64,000 nucleotides of DNA from Sphingobium lactosutens (GCF_013393185.1 NZ_QJQX01000051.1:62001-126000); one strand, 5' to 3'; shown: positions 26,694 through 36,221, counted from the stretch's first letter. Notes: generated by a model from the sequence alone, not told the origin. Numbers and translations are program-made.

Positions 26694-29225
26694 CTAGAAT
26701 TTCACGCCAACCCGCGCATAATAGAAGCCACCGCTCAGGCCGAAGGGCGCGAAATTGCCGTAGAGGCCGCTGCCGGTATTGGCCTGGATCACGCCGATAT
26801 CATCGGGATAGACGTCGAACAGATTGTTCGCGCCCACGGCCAGGTTGATCGACCGCGTGACCTGCGCCGAAATGTCGAGGTCCGTCACCCATTTCGGACT
26901 GAAAGTGCGGTCATCCGCCGTCGACGTCTGGCTGGTGCCGGTTTCCGTATATTTGCCGAAGCGGGTCACGCGCAGCAGGTTGCGGAGCGCGCCGATCGTC
27001 CATTCGCTGCTCAGCACCAGCTTGTCGCGCGGCGTCGCGCTGGTCAGGTCCGCGCGCGCCTGCCGGCCGAACAGGATCGTGTTGGACAGGTTGGCGGGAT
27101 TGGCCGCGACATCCAGCAGCCTGGTCTTGTTGTAGCTATAGGCGGCGTTGAGCTTGAAATCGCCCAATGAGCCGGTGCGAAGCGTATATTCCGCCACGGC
27201 GTCGATGCCGCGCGTGCGGGTATCGACGCCGTTGATGAAGAATTGCGCGCTGCTGATGCCCGGCACCCCACGCGCCGCCAGTATCGCCGTAACTGCGGGA
27301 CTGGCGAGGATCGCCTTGGCCTCCGCGCTGTTGAGGATTTCGGTCTTCACGATCCGGTCCTTGATCCGAATCTGATAGCCGTCAACGGTCAGGCGGAAAG
27401 CCCCGCTTTCGAAGGTCGCGCCGGCGGTGAAGTTCAGCGATTTTTCCGGCGTCAGCGGTTTGGCACCGAAATAGCCGGCGATCGGATCGTTAGGCGCCAG
27501 AAACTTGACGAGTTGCGGCACGCGATCGCCATTGATGGTTATGCTGGTATTTTGCGAGGTCGAGAAGCCCTGCTGTGCCAGCGAGGGCGCGCGGAAGCCG
27601 GTATTGACGCCGCCGCGCAGGGCGAAGCCGGGCAATATCTCGTAGCGGGTTGAGAATTTGCCGCTGACCGTGTCGCCCGAACTGTCGGTATAATGTTCGG
27701 CCCGGCCGGCAACACCCACGAACCAGGCCTTGGTGATGTTGGCGCCGATATCGACATAGGCGGCGACATTGTTGCGGGTAAGGACGAAGGCGTCGGCCGG
27801 GGTCGTGCCGGTGAAGGAGACGAGGCTGGCCGCCGGACGCTGGCCGCCATAGGCCAGCTGGAAGGGCGTGGCGCCGGTCGGGATGACATAGCCGCCGTCG
27901 CGATAGCTGTCGGGTTCACCCGCCTTGTTCTGGAACCGCTCCCACCGATGTTCGAAGCCGAAGGCCAGGGTCAGCGGCTCCGCCAAGCCCAGCTCGAAGG
28001 TCCGGCTGAAATCGGCATTGTTGACCCAGAGGCTGGAAATCTGCTTGCCCATGAAGAAGCTGGTCTTGCTGCTCGGTCCCAGCGACGGGTTGAGCGTGTC
28101 CACCGCGCCCAGCTTTACGTCGTCCCGGCCGAAGCTGCTGCTGAAGTCCGCGTCGAAGCCGGCCAGCGTGGTTCGCACCCCGGCCGTGACCTGGAAGTCG
28201 GTTTCCCAGATGCGCCGCTTGGCCAGGAAGCCGTTGGGAAATATTTCCGGCAGCGAGTTGATGTTGTTAGCGTTGAACTGGCCACGGCCATCCTTGATAT
28301 CGCGATAGCTGAGCGTCGAGAAGCTGTAGAGCGTCGTGGCGTCGCTCAGGGGCAGTTCCGCATTATAGGAGCCGTTGACGATATAATCGCGGTTGGTGCG
28401 GCCATAATTGCCGGCCCGGTTGCGGTCGATCGTCGCTTCGCGCGGATCGCGGGAGCCGTTCGCCAGACGGGGATAGAGGTCGACCGAGTCCGCGACGATC
28501 GCGCCGGACGGGTCGGCGCGATCATGGAACTTGCCTTCTGCCGCAAAGCGGACGAAGCCGCCGTCCGCGCCCAGCCGGCTGCCATAGCTGACCGACTGCT
28601 GGATCAGTTCCCCGCCCCTTTCATAAAGGCTGCCGGCGGTCGTGGCGAACTCGCCGCCTTCGGGCGAGGCGTCGAGGATGAAGTTAATGACTCCCGAGAT
28701 CGCGTCCGACCCATATTGGGCGGCTGCGCCGTCGCGGAGCACTTCGACGCGGCCGATGGCATTGGCGGCAAGCAGGTCGATATCGACCGGGGTGCTGCCG
28801 CCCGACACGCGGGAGAGATTGTTGATGAGCGAGGTGGTGTGCCGACGCTTGCCGTTGACCAGCACCAGCACATAATCACCGCTCAGACCCCGGATGGAGA
28901 TCGGCTTGGCGCCCGACGAAGTACCGCCGCCGCCCAGCGCCGGGACGGTCAATGACGGCACGATATTGCCCAATATGTCCTTCAGGCCGACGCGGCCGGT
29001 CGCCTGCAATTCACGCGTGTCGATGACGTCGATCGGCACCGGACTGTCCGCCACCGTGCGCGGCCGCGCGCCACGCACGCCGGTCACGACGATGGCGCCG
29101 CCCTCTGCGATCGCATCATCGGGCGCGGCCGGCTGGACGGCATCGGCAGCATGGGCGCTGCCGGCAAGGGCGACAACGAAATAGACAGTCGAAGCCGTGC
29201 GCTTCAGCAGAGTCGGTAGGATCAT
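26694..29225 (-). CDS. TonB-dependent outer-membrane receptor
   Basis: The receptor has 843 residues from the ATG at 29225, six bases after AGGGA; in-frame starts exist up to 29243. A signal peptide (MILPTLLKRTASTVYFVVALAGSAHA) is followed by the plug: GAIVVTGVRG, SIRGLSGDYVLVLVNGKRRHTTSL and VEVLRDGAAAQYGSDAISGVINF. The barrel ends in FYYARVGVKF, with the terminal Phe. The plug pattern with VLVNGKRRH and AAAQYGSDA is typical of organic-nutrient receptors. It lies downstream of a TauD/sulfonate-binding operon on the same strand, so uptake of a sulfur-containing organic compound is a fair guess, not shown by sequence. Confidence 0.92.
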   Translation of the reverse strand: MILPTLLKRTASTVYFVVALAGSAHAADAVQPAAPDDAIAEGGAIVVTGVRGARPRTVADSPVPIDVIDTRELQATGRVGLKDILGNIVPSLTVPALGGGGTSSGAKPISIRGLSGDYVLVLVNGKRRHTTSLINNLSRVSGGSTPVDIDLLAANAIGRVEVLRDGAAAQYGSDAISGVINFILDASPEGGEFATTAGSLYERGGELIQQSVSYGSRLGADGGFVRFAAEGKFHDRADPSGAIVADSVDLYPRLANGSRDPREATIDRNRAGNYGRTNRDYIVNGSYNAELPLSDATTLYSFSTLSYRDIKDGRGQFNANNINSLPEIFPNGFLAKRRIWETDFQVTAGVRTTLAGFDADFSSSFGRDDVKLGAVDTLNPSLGPSSKTSFFMGKQISSLWVNNADFSRTFELGLAEPLTLAFGFEHRWERFQNKAGEPDSYRDGGYVIPTGATPFQLAYGGQRPAASLVSFTGTTPADAFVLTRNNVAAYVDIGANITKAWFVGVAGRAEHYTDSSGDTVSGKFSTRYEILPGFALRGGVNTGFRAPSLAQQGFSTSQNTSITINGDRVPQLVKFLAPNDPIAGYFGAKPLTPEKSLNFTAGATFESGAFRLTVDGYQIRIKDRIVKTEILNSAEAKAILASPAVTAILAARGVPGISSAQFFINGVDTRTRGIDAVAEYTLRTGSLGDFKLNAAYSYNKTRLLDVAANPANLSNTILFGRQARADLTSATPRDKLVLSSEWTIGALRNLLRVTRFGKYTETGTSQTSTADDRTFSPKWVTDLDISAQVTRSINLAVGANNLFDVYPDDIGVIQANTGSGLYGNFAPFGLSGGFYYARVGVKF

Positions 29226-29243
29226 CATCATTCCCTGAAACAT

Positions 29244-29355
29244 GTATTTCGGGGACGATTGCTATCGGTCGCAGCGCGGCAAATTAAGCAATTTAAACTG
29301 CAAGTCGGTTTAGTTTAATTTTATTTTAAATTTCCAATATATCGATGAGATATAT
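29244..29355. promoter_or_regulatory. A+T-rich region between receptor and binding-protein operon
   Basis: TTAAACT (29293-29299) and AGTTTAA (29312-29318) form a 7-bp inverted repeat, a candidate regulator site for the receptor. AATATATC (29336-29343) and GATATATT (29349-29356) form an 8-bp stem touching the stop codon of the upstream gene, probably its terminator. Confidence 0.45.
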
Positions 29356-30297
29356 TCATAGTATGACGAAGGCGTCATCCAGTGGCCGGGTCGGCTTGAT
29401 TTCTCCCGCATCACGAAAGGTATCGAGGACGATGTTCTGGTCCGCGACAATGGCCCGGCTGATCGGCACGGCGTGGCGGCTATTCTTGCGCACCATGATA
29501 AGCGCTATATCCAGCGGCAATCCGGTTTCCGCCGCCAGCACCCTGGCATAATCTGCGGGGTGCGCCGCCGCCCAGTCCAGCGCCTTCGCCTCCCGTTGCA
29601 GGAAGTCGACGAGGATCGTCCGCTTGCGCGCGATCGCCTGTTCATTGGCCACTTCGAACGCATAGCCGTGGATCAGCGTCTGTCCATCGGCGATGACGCG
29701 CGCGCCTTCCTTCAGCGCGGTCGACGTGTAGGGCGTCCAGCAGGCCCAGGCATCGATGGTGCGCGTGGCGAAGGCCGCGCGCGTGTCGCCCGGCGTCAAC
29801 CAGGTGAAATGCACCGTGTCCGGCGGCAGGCCCGCCTCATGCAAGGCGCGCAGGGCGAGATAATAGCCGATCGACCCGCGCGTGGTGGCTATGCGCTTGC
29901 CCTTCAGGTCCGCGATGGTGCGCACTGGCGAGTCGCCGGGTACGATGATGGCCACAGCCTCGCTGGGGCGCGGATCGCTGCGCTGGGCCGAAACGGCCTT
30001 GATCGGCAGGCCGCTCTGGTATGCGAACTGGAACGGCGCATCGCCCGCCAAGCCGACATCGACAGCGCCGCTGCCGACGGCTTCCAGCAGATTCTGCGCC
30101 GCGGGGAACTCCGCCCATTCGATCGCATAGCCGATACCATCCAGTGCGCCGGACGACAGCATCAGCGCCTTGGTGCCCCCCTTCTGGCTGCCGACCTTCA
30201 GTGTGTCGGCATCAGCGCCGCGGCCACAACCGGCGAGCAGGCCGGTGGCGGCGAGGCTCGCCAGCGCGCGGCGGCGGGACAGGAGCATCCACGTCAT
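29356..30297 (-). CDS. Sulfonate/nitrate-type ABC substrate-binding lipoprotein
   Basis: This 313-residue SsuA/TauA-like binding protein has an N-terminal SRRRALASLAATGLLAGC, combining a twin-arginine-like motif with a lipobox ending at Cys24. The mature part starts LKVGSQKGGTKALMLSSGAL and includes ADLKGKRIATTRGSIGYYLALRAL and IDAWACWTPYTSTAL, which are typical of the aliphatic sulfonate family. It is the last gene of a leftward unit with the TauD dioxygenase and a second binding protein. There is no ABC ATPase or permease gene in the window. Ligand unknown; sulfonates or sulfate esters fit the dioxygenase. Confidence 0.88.
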   Translation of the reverse strand: MTWMLLSRRRALASLAATGLLAGCGRGADADTLKVGSQKGGTKALMLSSGALDGIGYAIEWAEFPAAQNLLEAVGSGAVDVGLAGDAPFQFAYQSGLPIKAVSAQRSDPRPSEAVAIIVPGDSPVRTIADLKGKRIATTRGSIGYYLALRALHEAGLPPDTVHFTWLTPGDTRAAFATRTIDAWACWTPYTSTALKEGARVIADGQTLIHGYAFEVANEQAIARKRTILVDFLQREAKALDWAAAHPADYARVLAAETGLPLDIALIMVRKNSRHAVPISRAIVADQNIVLDTFRDAGEIKPTRPLDDAFVIL

Positions 30298-30306
30298 AGG
30301 TGCAAC

Positions 30307-31356
30307 CTATGCGCCGATGCGGCTGATCGCCTCTGCCACCTGCTGGTTGAACGATCCGTCATAACCCTTGTCCGCCCTTGGAATGCCCGGAATTAGCCCG
30401 GCCGCGTGATAGCGCTCGAAGATCAGCCCCTGTTCGCGCACAAGGGCCGCATCGATCGGCACTGCCGACCCGACATAGGATCGGGCGGCAAAACGCGCCA
30501 CCTCGAATGACAGGCCGGTGTCCGCCGCCAGCACACGGGCATAATCGTCGAGATGATCGCGCGCCCAGGCCCGCGCGCGAGCCAGCCGCGCGACATAGTC
30601 GCTGAGCAGCGCCCGCTTCCGTTCGATCGTCTGGTCATTGGCGGCATAGAATCCGACGCCGGTGGGCAGATTGCCGCCGTCGGCCAGTATCCGGTCGCCA
30701 TCCTCCAGCACGGCGATGCCGACATAGCTGCCCCAGGTGGACCAGGCGTCGATCGCGCCGGACGCCAGTGCGGCCTTCGATTCCCCATTGGACAAATAGG
30801 TCCAATGGATCGTCCGGGGATCGATGTGCGCCCGTTCGAGCAACCGCAGCACCAGATCCTGACCCGCCGATCCACGGATCGTCGCCACCTTCCTGCCGCG
30901 CAGGTCGGCAAGCGTGCGGATGGGCGAATTTTTCGGCACGACGATGGCCGACGCCTTGCCGGCATGATCTCCCATGGGCCGATAGGCAGTGACCGCCCTG
31001 ATATGCGCGCCGCTGGCATAGGCGAAAGCGAAAGGCGCGCCGCCGATACCGCCAATGTCGATCGCCCCGGCGTCCAGCGCCTCCAGCAATGGCGAAGCCG
31101 CCGGGAACAAGGCCCATTTGATCCGGTAGGGCAGGTCGTCCAGTTCACCCGCCGCCTTGAGCAGCGCCTGCGCGCCGCCGCGCTGATCCCCGACGATCAA
31201 GGTCCGGGTATCCTCTGCCCCAGCCCGCGAGGCAGGGCGAAGCAGCACGACGGCAAGTGCCGCCAGCGCCAACACCAGCGCGCCCCACAGCCATGGGCGG
31301 GAGCGGCGGCGCGCTGCCGCCGCTCCATCGGAATCGAATGCGACCGTATCGGCCAT
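30307..31356 (-). CDS. Sulfonate/nitrate-type ABC substrate-binding protein with N-terminal membrane anchor
   Basis: This 349-residue SsuA-like protein has a cytoplasmic Arg-rich N-terminus and a hydrophobic segment (WLWGALVLALAALAVVLL, about residues 23-40) without a lipobox, so it is either an uncleaved anchor or a signal peptide. The binding domain follows the same layout as the next gene: LIVGDQRGGAQALLKAAGEL, ADLRGRKVATIRGSAGQDLVLRLL and IDAWSTWGSYVGIAVL. The two proteins are clearly related, probably by ancient tandem duplication. It starts 15 bases after the dioxygenase and is followed after nine bases by the second binding protein. Confidence 0.87.
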   Translation of the reverse strand: MADTVAFDSDGAAAARRRSRPWLWGALVLALAALAVVLLRPASRAGAEDTRTLIVGDQRGGAQALLKAAGELDDLPYRIKWALFPAASPLLEALDAGAIDIGGIGGAPFAFAYASGAHIRAVTAYRPMGDHAGKASAIVVPKNSPIRTLADLRGRKVATIRGSAGQDLVLRLLERAHIDPRTIHWTYLSNGESKAALASGAIDAWSTWGSYVGIAVLEDGDRILADGGNLPTGVGFYAANDQTIERKRALLSDYVARLARARAWARDHLDDYARVLAADTGLSFEVARFAARSYVGSAVPIDAALVREQGLIFERYHAAGLIPGIPRADKGYDGSFNQQVAEAISRIGA

Positions 31357-31371
31357 CGTCCCTTCGCCCCT

Positions 31372-32232
31372 TCACAGATCGGCGTAGAGCGGCTCATCGG
31401 CGATCAGGACACGGTGCAGCAGGCGTGGATAGTCGCCATAGTTGCGCACCGCATAATGGACGGCGGCGCGATTGTCCCAGAAGGCGACCGAGCCGGGCTT
31501 CCACGAGAAGCGGACCTGGAATTCGGGCCGCTTATATTGCAGCAATATCTGGTCGATCAGGTCGCGGCTTTCCGCCAGTTCGACACCCAATATCTGCGGA
31601 TTCTGCGTCAGGTTGACCCACAGGATCTTCTGCCCCGTCTCGCGATGGGTGCGTACCACCGGATGGGCGACGATCGGATAGTCATGGCCATCCGCCAGCA
31701 GGGCCGGACGATAGTCATGGGTGACGTGCAGCCCCTCCAGCCTGTCCTTCAGTTCCTCCGAAAGCCCCTCATAGGCAAGATGCGCGTCGACCCAGACGGT
31801 GTCGCCACCCACCGGCGGAAGGTCGACCGCGCGCAGCACCGCGCCCCAGGTCGGCACCAGGCGCCAGCTGGTGTCGCTATGATAGGCCTCGCCCGGCCTG
31901 ATCTTCACCTTCGCCTGGCGCTTGTCGAAGCGCGCATTGTCCAGTGCGGAGATATTATGGATCGGCGTGACCTTGGGGTCATGGGTCGTACTGGGATGGG
32001 TGTAGAGTGGCCCGAATTCACGCGCGAAGGCGGCGTGGCTATCATTGTCGAGCTGCTGGTCGCGGAAGAAGACGACCTTATATTCCAGCACTGCCGCGCG
32101 AATGGCGTCGCGCACGTCCGGGCTGATCGGCTTGCCGATGTCGACGCCGTGGATTTCCGCACCGATCGTGGGTTGGAGCGGGCGAATGTCAAGTTGCGCG
32201 GCGGCGATGATTTCGGCTGCGGCTGTGGACAT
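31372..32232 (-). CDS. TauD/TfdA-family 2-oxoglutarate-dependent dioxygenase
   Basis: This 286-residue Fe(II)/2-oxoglutarate dioxygenase has metal ligands His118 and Asp120 in YHSDTSW and distal His259 in RAAVHYAVRNYGDYPRLLHR, with an Arg near 270-274 to bind 2-oxoglutarate. Family members such as TauD and the alkylsulfatase AtsK hydroxylate beside sulfur or oxygen to release sulfite or sulfate. The two downstream sulfonate-type binding proteins favour a sulfur-scavenging role over herbicide cleavage. A GGAAAGGATGA site precedes the ATG. A perfect 8-6-8 inverted repeat about 100 bases upstream may control the operon. Confidence 0.9.
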   Translation of the reverse strand: MSTAAAEIIAAAQLDIRPLQPTIGAEIHGVDIGKPISPDVRDAIRAAVLEYKVVFFRDQQLDNDSHAAFAREFGPLYTHPSTTHDPKVTPIHNISALDNARFDKRQAKVKIRPGEAYHSDTSWRLVPTWGAVLRAVDLPPVGGDTVWVDAHLAYEGLSEELKDRLEGLHVTHDYRPALLADGHDYPIVAHPVVRTHRETGQKILWVNLTQNPQILGVELAESRDLIDQILLQYKRPEFQVRFSWKPGSVAFWDNRAAVHYAVRNYGDYPRLLHRVLIADEPLYADL

Positions 32233-32333
32233 GATGTCATCCTTTCCTGCCAGAAAGCTCCCGATATGGAGCGATGATCAAGGCGTATGAAATCCTGCCG
32301 TGCAAATCCCATGATTATTTCTTGATCCCCTAT

Positions 32334-32355
32334 GACAGTCCATGATTGGACTGTC
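32334..32355. promoter_or_regulatory. Perfect 8-6-8 inverted repeat upstream of the TauD operon
   Basis: GACAGTCC (32334-32341) and GGACTGTC (32348-32355) are exact reverse complements around ATGATT. CCATGATT occurs at 32309-32316 and again at 32340-32347, 31 bases apart. The site lies between the divergent dioxygenase and MFS genes and is a good operator candidate. Confidence 0.5.
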
Positions 32356-32505
32356 GCAATTTCCGCCAATCCCTAAAAACCCAGCAAAACCCGTACCCTT
32401 CTATTTGGAAAGGATAAGGGTCGCCGAGAAATTCCAATAAGGTGCGCCTTGCCAGAAGGCGGCTGGAGGCGCGAGAGGCAGCTTTCCTTTGCAGCGGGGG
32501 TGCCC

Positions 32506-33954
32506 ATGGACATGATCACTGGCGAGGCCGCGCGCGAGGCGGGCGGCCGCTTCGGCGCGCCGCCTGCGCCTCTCTCCCCGATCGCGCCGCTGATCGTCGG
32601 ATCGGCACTGCTGATGCAGGGGATCGACGGTACCGCCATCACCGTCGCCCTGCCTGCCATGGCCCAGGCATTGGGCACCGATGTGCTGCGCATGAACCTG
32701 GCGGTCAGCGCCTATCTGCTTAGCATCGCGGTCTTCATCCCGGCGAGCGGCTGGATTGGCGAACGGTTCGGCGCACGCACCAGCTTTTGCTGGGCGATCG
32801 GCCTGTTCATCCTGGCCTCCCTCTTCTGCGGCCTTGCCACATCGCTGCCGCAGCTGATCGCCGCACGCGTCATGCAAGGCATTGGCGGCGCGATGATGGC
32901 GCCGGTCGGCCGGCTGATGATGCTGCGCGCCGTGCCGCGCCATGACTATGTGCGCGCCATTTCCCTCTACACCGCGCCCGCGCTGATGGGGCCGGTGCTG
33001 GGTGCGCCGTTGGGCGGGCTGATCGTACAGCTGTCTTCCTGGCACTGGATCTTCTTCATCAACATTCCGCTGGGTTTCATCGGCATCGCCGCGACGCTGC
33101 ACCATGTGCCGGATTTGCGCAGTCCCCATCCCGGCCCGTTCGACCTGCCCGGTTTCCTGCTCCTTGGCATGGGCCTGTGCTGCGGCACGCTGGCCCTGAC
33201 GGGAATCGCCGGGTCGATGGAATGGCAGGCCATCGCGCTGCTGACGCTCATCGGCCTGATCGCCTTGCCGCTGGCGGTCCTCCATGCGCGGCGCGCCCGC
33301 CATCCGCTGCTCGACCTCAAGCTGCTGCGCGTGCACAGTTTTCGTGTCGTCATGCAATATGGCACCCTTTGGCGCGTGACGGTAGCGGGGATCCCCATCC
33401 TGCTCGCCCTGCTGCTGCAGGTCGGGCTAGGCCTTGGTCCGCTTGCCAGCGGCCTGATCCTGTTCACCAGCGGCGCAGGTGCGCTCGCGATGAAGGCGGT
33501 GGCGGGCACGATCCTGCATCGCTTCGGCTTCCGCCGGGTGATGATCGCCAACGCCGTGATCGCCGCGCTGTTCGGCCTCAGCTATGCGCTGTTCGACGCC
33601 GGATCGCCGCTATGGCTATTGATACCCGCGCTGTTTCTGGGCGGCGTATCGCGGTCCCTGCAATATACCGGCCTTGGCACATTGGCCTTTGCCGACCTGC
33701 CCGACCCGGCGATGGGCCGCGCCAGCGCGCTGGCCAGCATGTCGCAGGAACTGGCGCAGAGCCTTGGCGTCAGCATCGCCGCACTGCTGATCCAGCTGGC
33801 CATGGTCGCGCGTCATGGCAGTGAGGTCGCCGCCGCCGACATACGTCTGGCTCTCGCCCTGATGGGAGCGCTCGGCCTTATCGCAAGCCTGGGCTTTTGT
33901 GCATTGAACGAAGAAGATGGCGATGCCATTCGCCTGAGACCGGATCGGCGGTAG
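32506..33954 (+). CDS. MFS drug-export permease (DHA2/EmrB-QacA type)
   Basis: The ATG at 32506 (or 32512), after a GCGGGGG site, gives about 482 residues; the frame is open to 32449. Many hydrophobic segments follow, consistent with the 14-helix DHA2 family. Conserved points are MQGIDGTAITVALPAMAQALG in helix 1, GWIGERFGARTSF (motif A) and the helix-5 motif APALMGPVLGAPLGGLIVQ. Such proteins export drugs or toxic metabolites by proton antiport. It is divergent from the TauD operon and does not share obvious function with it. The substrate is unknown. Confidence 0.88.
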   Translation: MDMITGEAAREAGGRFGAPPAPLSPIAPLIVGSALLMQGIDGTAITVALPAMAQALGTDVLRMNLAVSAYLLSIAVFIPASGWIGERFGARTSFCWAIGLFILASLFCGLATSLPQLIAARVMQGIGGAMMAPVGRLMMLRAVPRHDYVRAISLYTAPALMGPVLGAPLGGLIVQLSSWHWIFFINIPLGFIGIAATLHHVPDLRSPHPGPFDLPGFLLLGMGLCCGTLALTGIAGSMEWQAIALLTLIGLIALPLAVLHARRARHPLLDLKLLRVHSFRVVMQYGTLWRVTVAGIPILLALLLQVGLGLGPLASGLILFTSGAGALAMKAVAGTILHRFGFRRVMIANAVIAALFGLSYALFDAGSPLWLLIPALFLGGVSRSLQYTGLGTLAFADLPDPAMGRASALASMSQELAQSLGVSIAALLIQLAMVARHGSEVAAADIRLALALMGALGLIASLGFCALNEEDGDAIRLRPDRR

Positions 33955-34037
33955 GCCCGCCGCCGCGACATCGAAATCCGTTGCTCCAATCGGTGAGCCT
34001 TGCCAGTCTGCACCCTTCATAGGGGAGAGACTCGAAT

Positions 34038-36077
34038 ATGCGCCTGATATTGCTCGCCACCCTTCTTGCCACCGTTTCCTCGCTCGCCGACGCCGCGCCG
34101 ACGCCCAAGGAGCAGTTGATGACGCCGCCGGCGGAAGCGCGTCACTATACGATCAGTTCCACCGCCGGAAATCATGGCGATATCTGGTCCTGGAAGACGA
34201 CCGACGGGCGCATTGCCTATCGCATGTCCATGTCGTTGCGCGGTTGGGTGACGGAAACCGACGAAATGATGACCCTCGGTCCCGACGGACGACCTACCGC
34301 GATCACCATTCGCGGCTATACCGATCAGGGGGACGCGACCGAGAGCTTTTCCGTAGCTGCCGACGGCACGGCGCGCTGGAAGACGGTGGTCGATGAAGGA
34401 ACCGCGCCTTTCGCCGGCAAGCGCTACAACAGCTATGGCGGACCCTGGCTTGCGGGCGAGAAGGATATCGAGGCGCTGGTGGCAGCCGGTGACAAGGGCA
34501 TCGACCTGCTGCCCACCGGACACGCCACCATCAGCATCGGCCAACCCGTCCGGATCGACGGCCCCCGGGGGACGCAGACGGTCAAGCTGGCTTATATCAA
34601 GGGCTATGGCTTTTCCCCCTCGCCGGTGTGGCTGGATGAACATAATCGCTTCTTCGGCAATGCAGGCATCATTTCCCTTCTGCCTGCGGGCTATGAGAAA
34701 AATGGTCCAAGGCTGAAGGATATTCAGGACCAGACGACCGCCGCCATGGTGCGGGACATCGCCCATGATTTTCTCAGTCCGACCAATCGCACCCCGACGC
34801 TGATCGATCATGTGCTCCTGTTCGACTCCGTCGCCGGGCGCTATCTGCCGGATCAGGCGGTGCTGATTGCAGACGGGAAGGTCGCCGCCGTGGGCGCGGG
34901 TGGATCGGTCCGCGCACCGAAGGGCGCGGTGGTGATCGACGGTCGGGGCAAGACGCTGTCTCCAGGCCTGTGGGACGCGCATCAACATGTCGGCGACGAT
35001 TGGAATCTGCTGCAGAATGTCGCGACCGGCATGACCAATTATCGCAGCCCCGGATCGATAATCGACGAGGCGCTGGGCATCTACAAGCGCCGGGCGGCAG
35101 GCGACCTGCTTGCGCCGGATGGCAAGATATCCGTGATCATCGATCGCAAGGACCCGCTCGCGGCTCAGGGCGCGCTTACCGTGTCGTCGGCGCAGGAAGC
35201 GATAGCTGCGGTGGACAAAGTCAAGGCGGCCGGTTTGTGGGGTGTCAAATTCTACACGTCCATGACTCCGGCCTGGATCGCGCCGGCCGCCGCCGAAGCG
35301 CATAGGCTGGGCCTGCATGTCCATGGCCATGTGCCTACCGGAATGCGGCCGCTCGACGCCGTACGCGCGGGCTATGACGAAGTGACCCATATCAATTTCA
35401 TCATGATGCAGGCGATGCCACAGGAAGTGGTGGACAAGGCCAATACCGCCGCGCGACTGGAGGGACCGGCGCGATATGGCAAGGATGTGGACCTTGATTC
35501 CCCCGCGATGAACGCCTTCTACACGGAACTCGCGACGCGAAGGACGATTATCGATCCAACACTGACCGTCTGGGAACCGTTGATGACGTCGGACGGCACC
35601 AGCCTGTCGCCCGAATATGCGCCGTTCGCGGATGTTGCCCCGCCCTCCATCGTGCGGGGATGGAAGATCGGCGGCTATCCCCTGGCGGATGGACTGACGC
35701 GCGATGATTATCGCAAGAGCTTCGACAAGATGGTGGGCCTGGTGGGACGCCTGCACAAGGCCGGTGTCAGGATCGTCGCCGGCACCGACGGCTATGGGCT
35801 GGAGCTGGTGCGCGAACTCGAACTCTACGAAAAGGCCGGGTTAAGCAATGCGGAGGCATTGCAGACCGCAACGATCATTCCCGCGACGATCACCGGCATG
35901 GCGGATCGTGTCGGCTCGATTACGCCCGGCAAGACGGCGAACATCATTCTGGTCGATGGCGACGTATCCCGGGACCTGACCAATCTTCGGCATGTCAACA
36001 CCGTGTTCCTGGATGGCTATCGCCTGAACGGCGATGCCTTGCGAAAAGCCAGCGGCCTGACCGGAATGCCAAGATAA
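34038..36077 (+). CDS. Secreted amidohydrolase with a long N-terminal domain
   Basis: This 679-residue protein has a signal peptide (MRLILLATLLATVSSLADA) and a GGGGAGAG ribosome-binding site. About 240 residues of beta-rich sequence of unknown function precede a metal-dependent amidohydrolase domain: DHVLLFDSVAGRYL, then SPGLWDAHQHVGDDWN with the HxH metal pair, GVKFYTSM with a candidate bridging Lys, LHVHGHVPTG, THINFI, and VAGTDGYG with the final metal Asp. The end, TATIIPATITGMADRVGSITPGKTANIILVDG, is typical of imidazolonepropionase-like and prolidase-like members. It should act in the periplasm on a cyclic amide or peptide. The substrate is unknown. It converges on the GntR gene. Confidence 0.85.
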   Translation: MRLILLATLLATVSSLADAAPTPKEQLMTPPAEARHYTISSTAGNHGDIWSWKTTDGRIAYRMSMSLRGWVTETDEMMTLGPDGRPTAITIRGYTDQGDATESFSVAADGTARWKTVVDEGTAPFAGKRYNSYGGPWLAGEKDIEALVAAGDKGIDLLPTGHATISIGQPVRIDGPRGTQTVKLAYIKGYGFSPSPVWLDEHNRFFGNAGIISLLPAGYEKNGPRLKDIQDQTTAAMVRDIAHDFLSPTNRTPTLIDHVLLFDSVAGRYLPDQAVLIADGKVAAVGAGGSVRAPKGAVVIDGRGKTLSPGLWDAHQHVGDDWNLLQNVATGMTNYRSPGSIIDEALGIYKRRAAGDLLAPDGKISVIIDRKDPLAAQGALTVSSAQEAIAAVDKVKAAGLWGVKFYTSMTPAWIAPAAAEAHRLGLHVHGHVPTGMRPLDAVRAGYDEVTHINFIMMQAMPQEVVDKANTAARLEGPARYGKDVDLDSPAMNAFYTELATRRTIIDPTLTVWEPLMTSDGTSLSPEYAPFADVAPPSIVRGWKIGGYPLADGLTRDDYRKSFDKMVGLVGRLHKAGVRIVAGTDGYGLELVRELELYEKAGLSNAEALQTATIIPATITGMADRVGSITPGKTANIILVDGDVSRDLTNLRHVNTVFLDGYRLNGDALRKASGLTGMPR

Positions 36078-36221
36078 GGGACATGGCCGGCGGGGCGGAG
36101 ACGGAGCAGCCACGGGCTGGCATGCGCCCGTCCCCGCCGAAGCCCGGAAGGTAGGCAGCAATAGCTGGCGCAATCTGCGCGACGGCCAACCGACGGTTGC
36201 CCCTCGGAACGCCCCCGCAGC

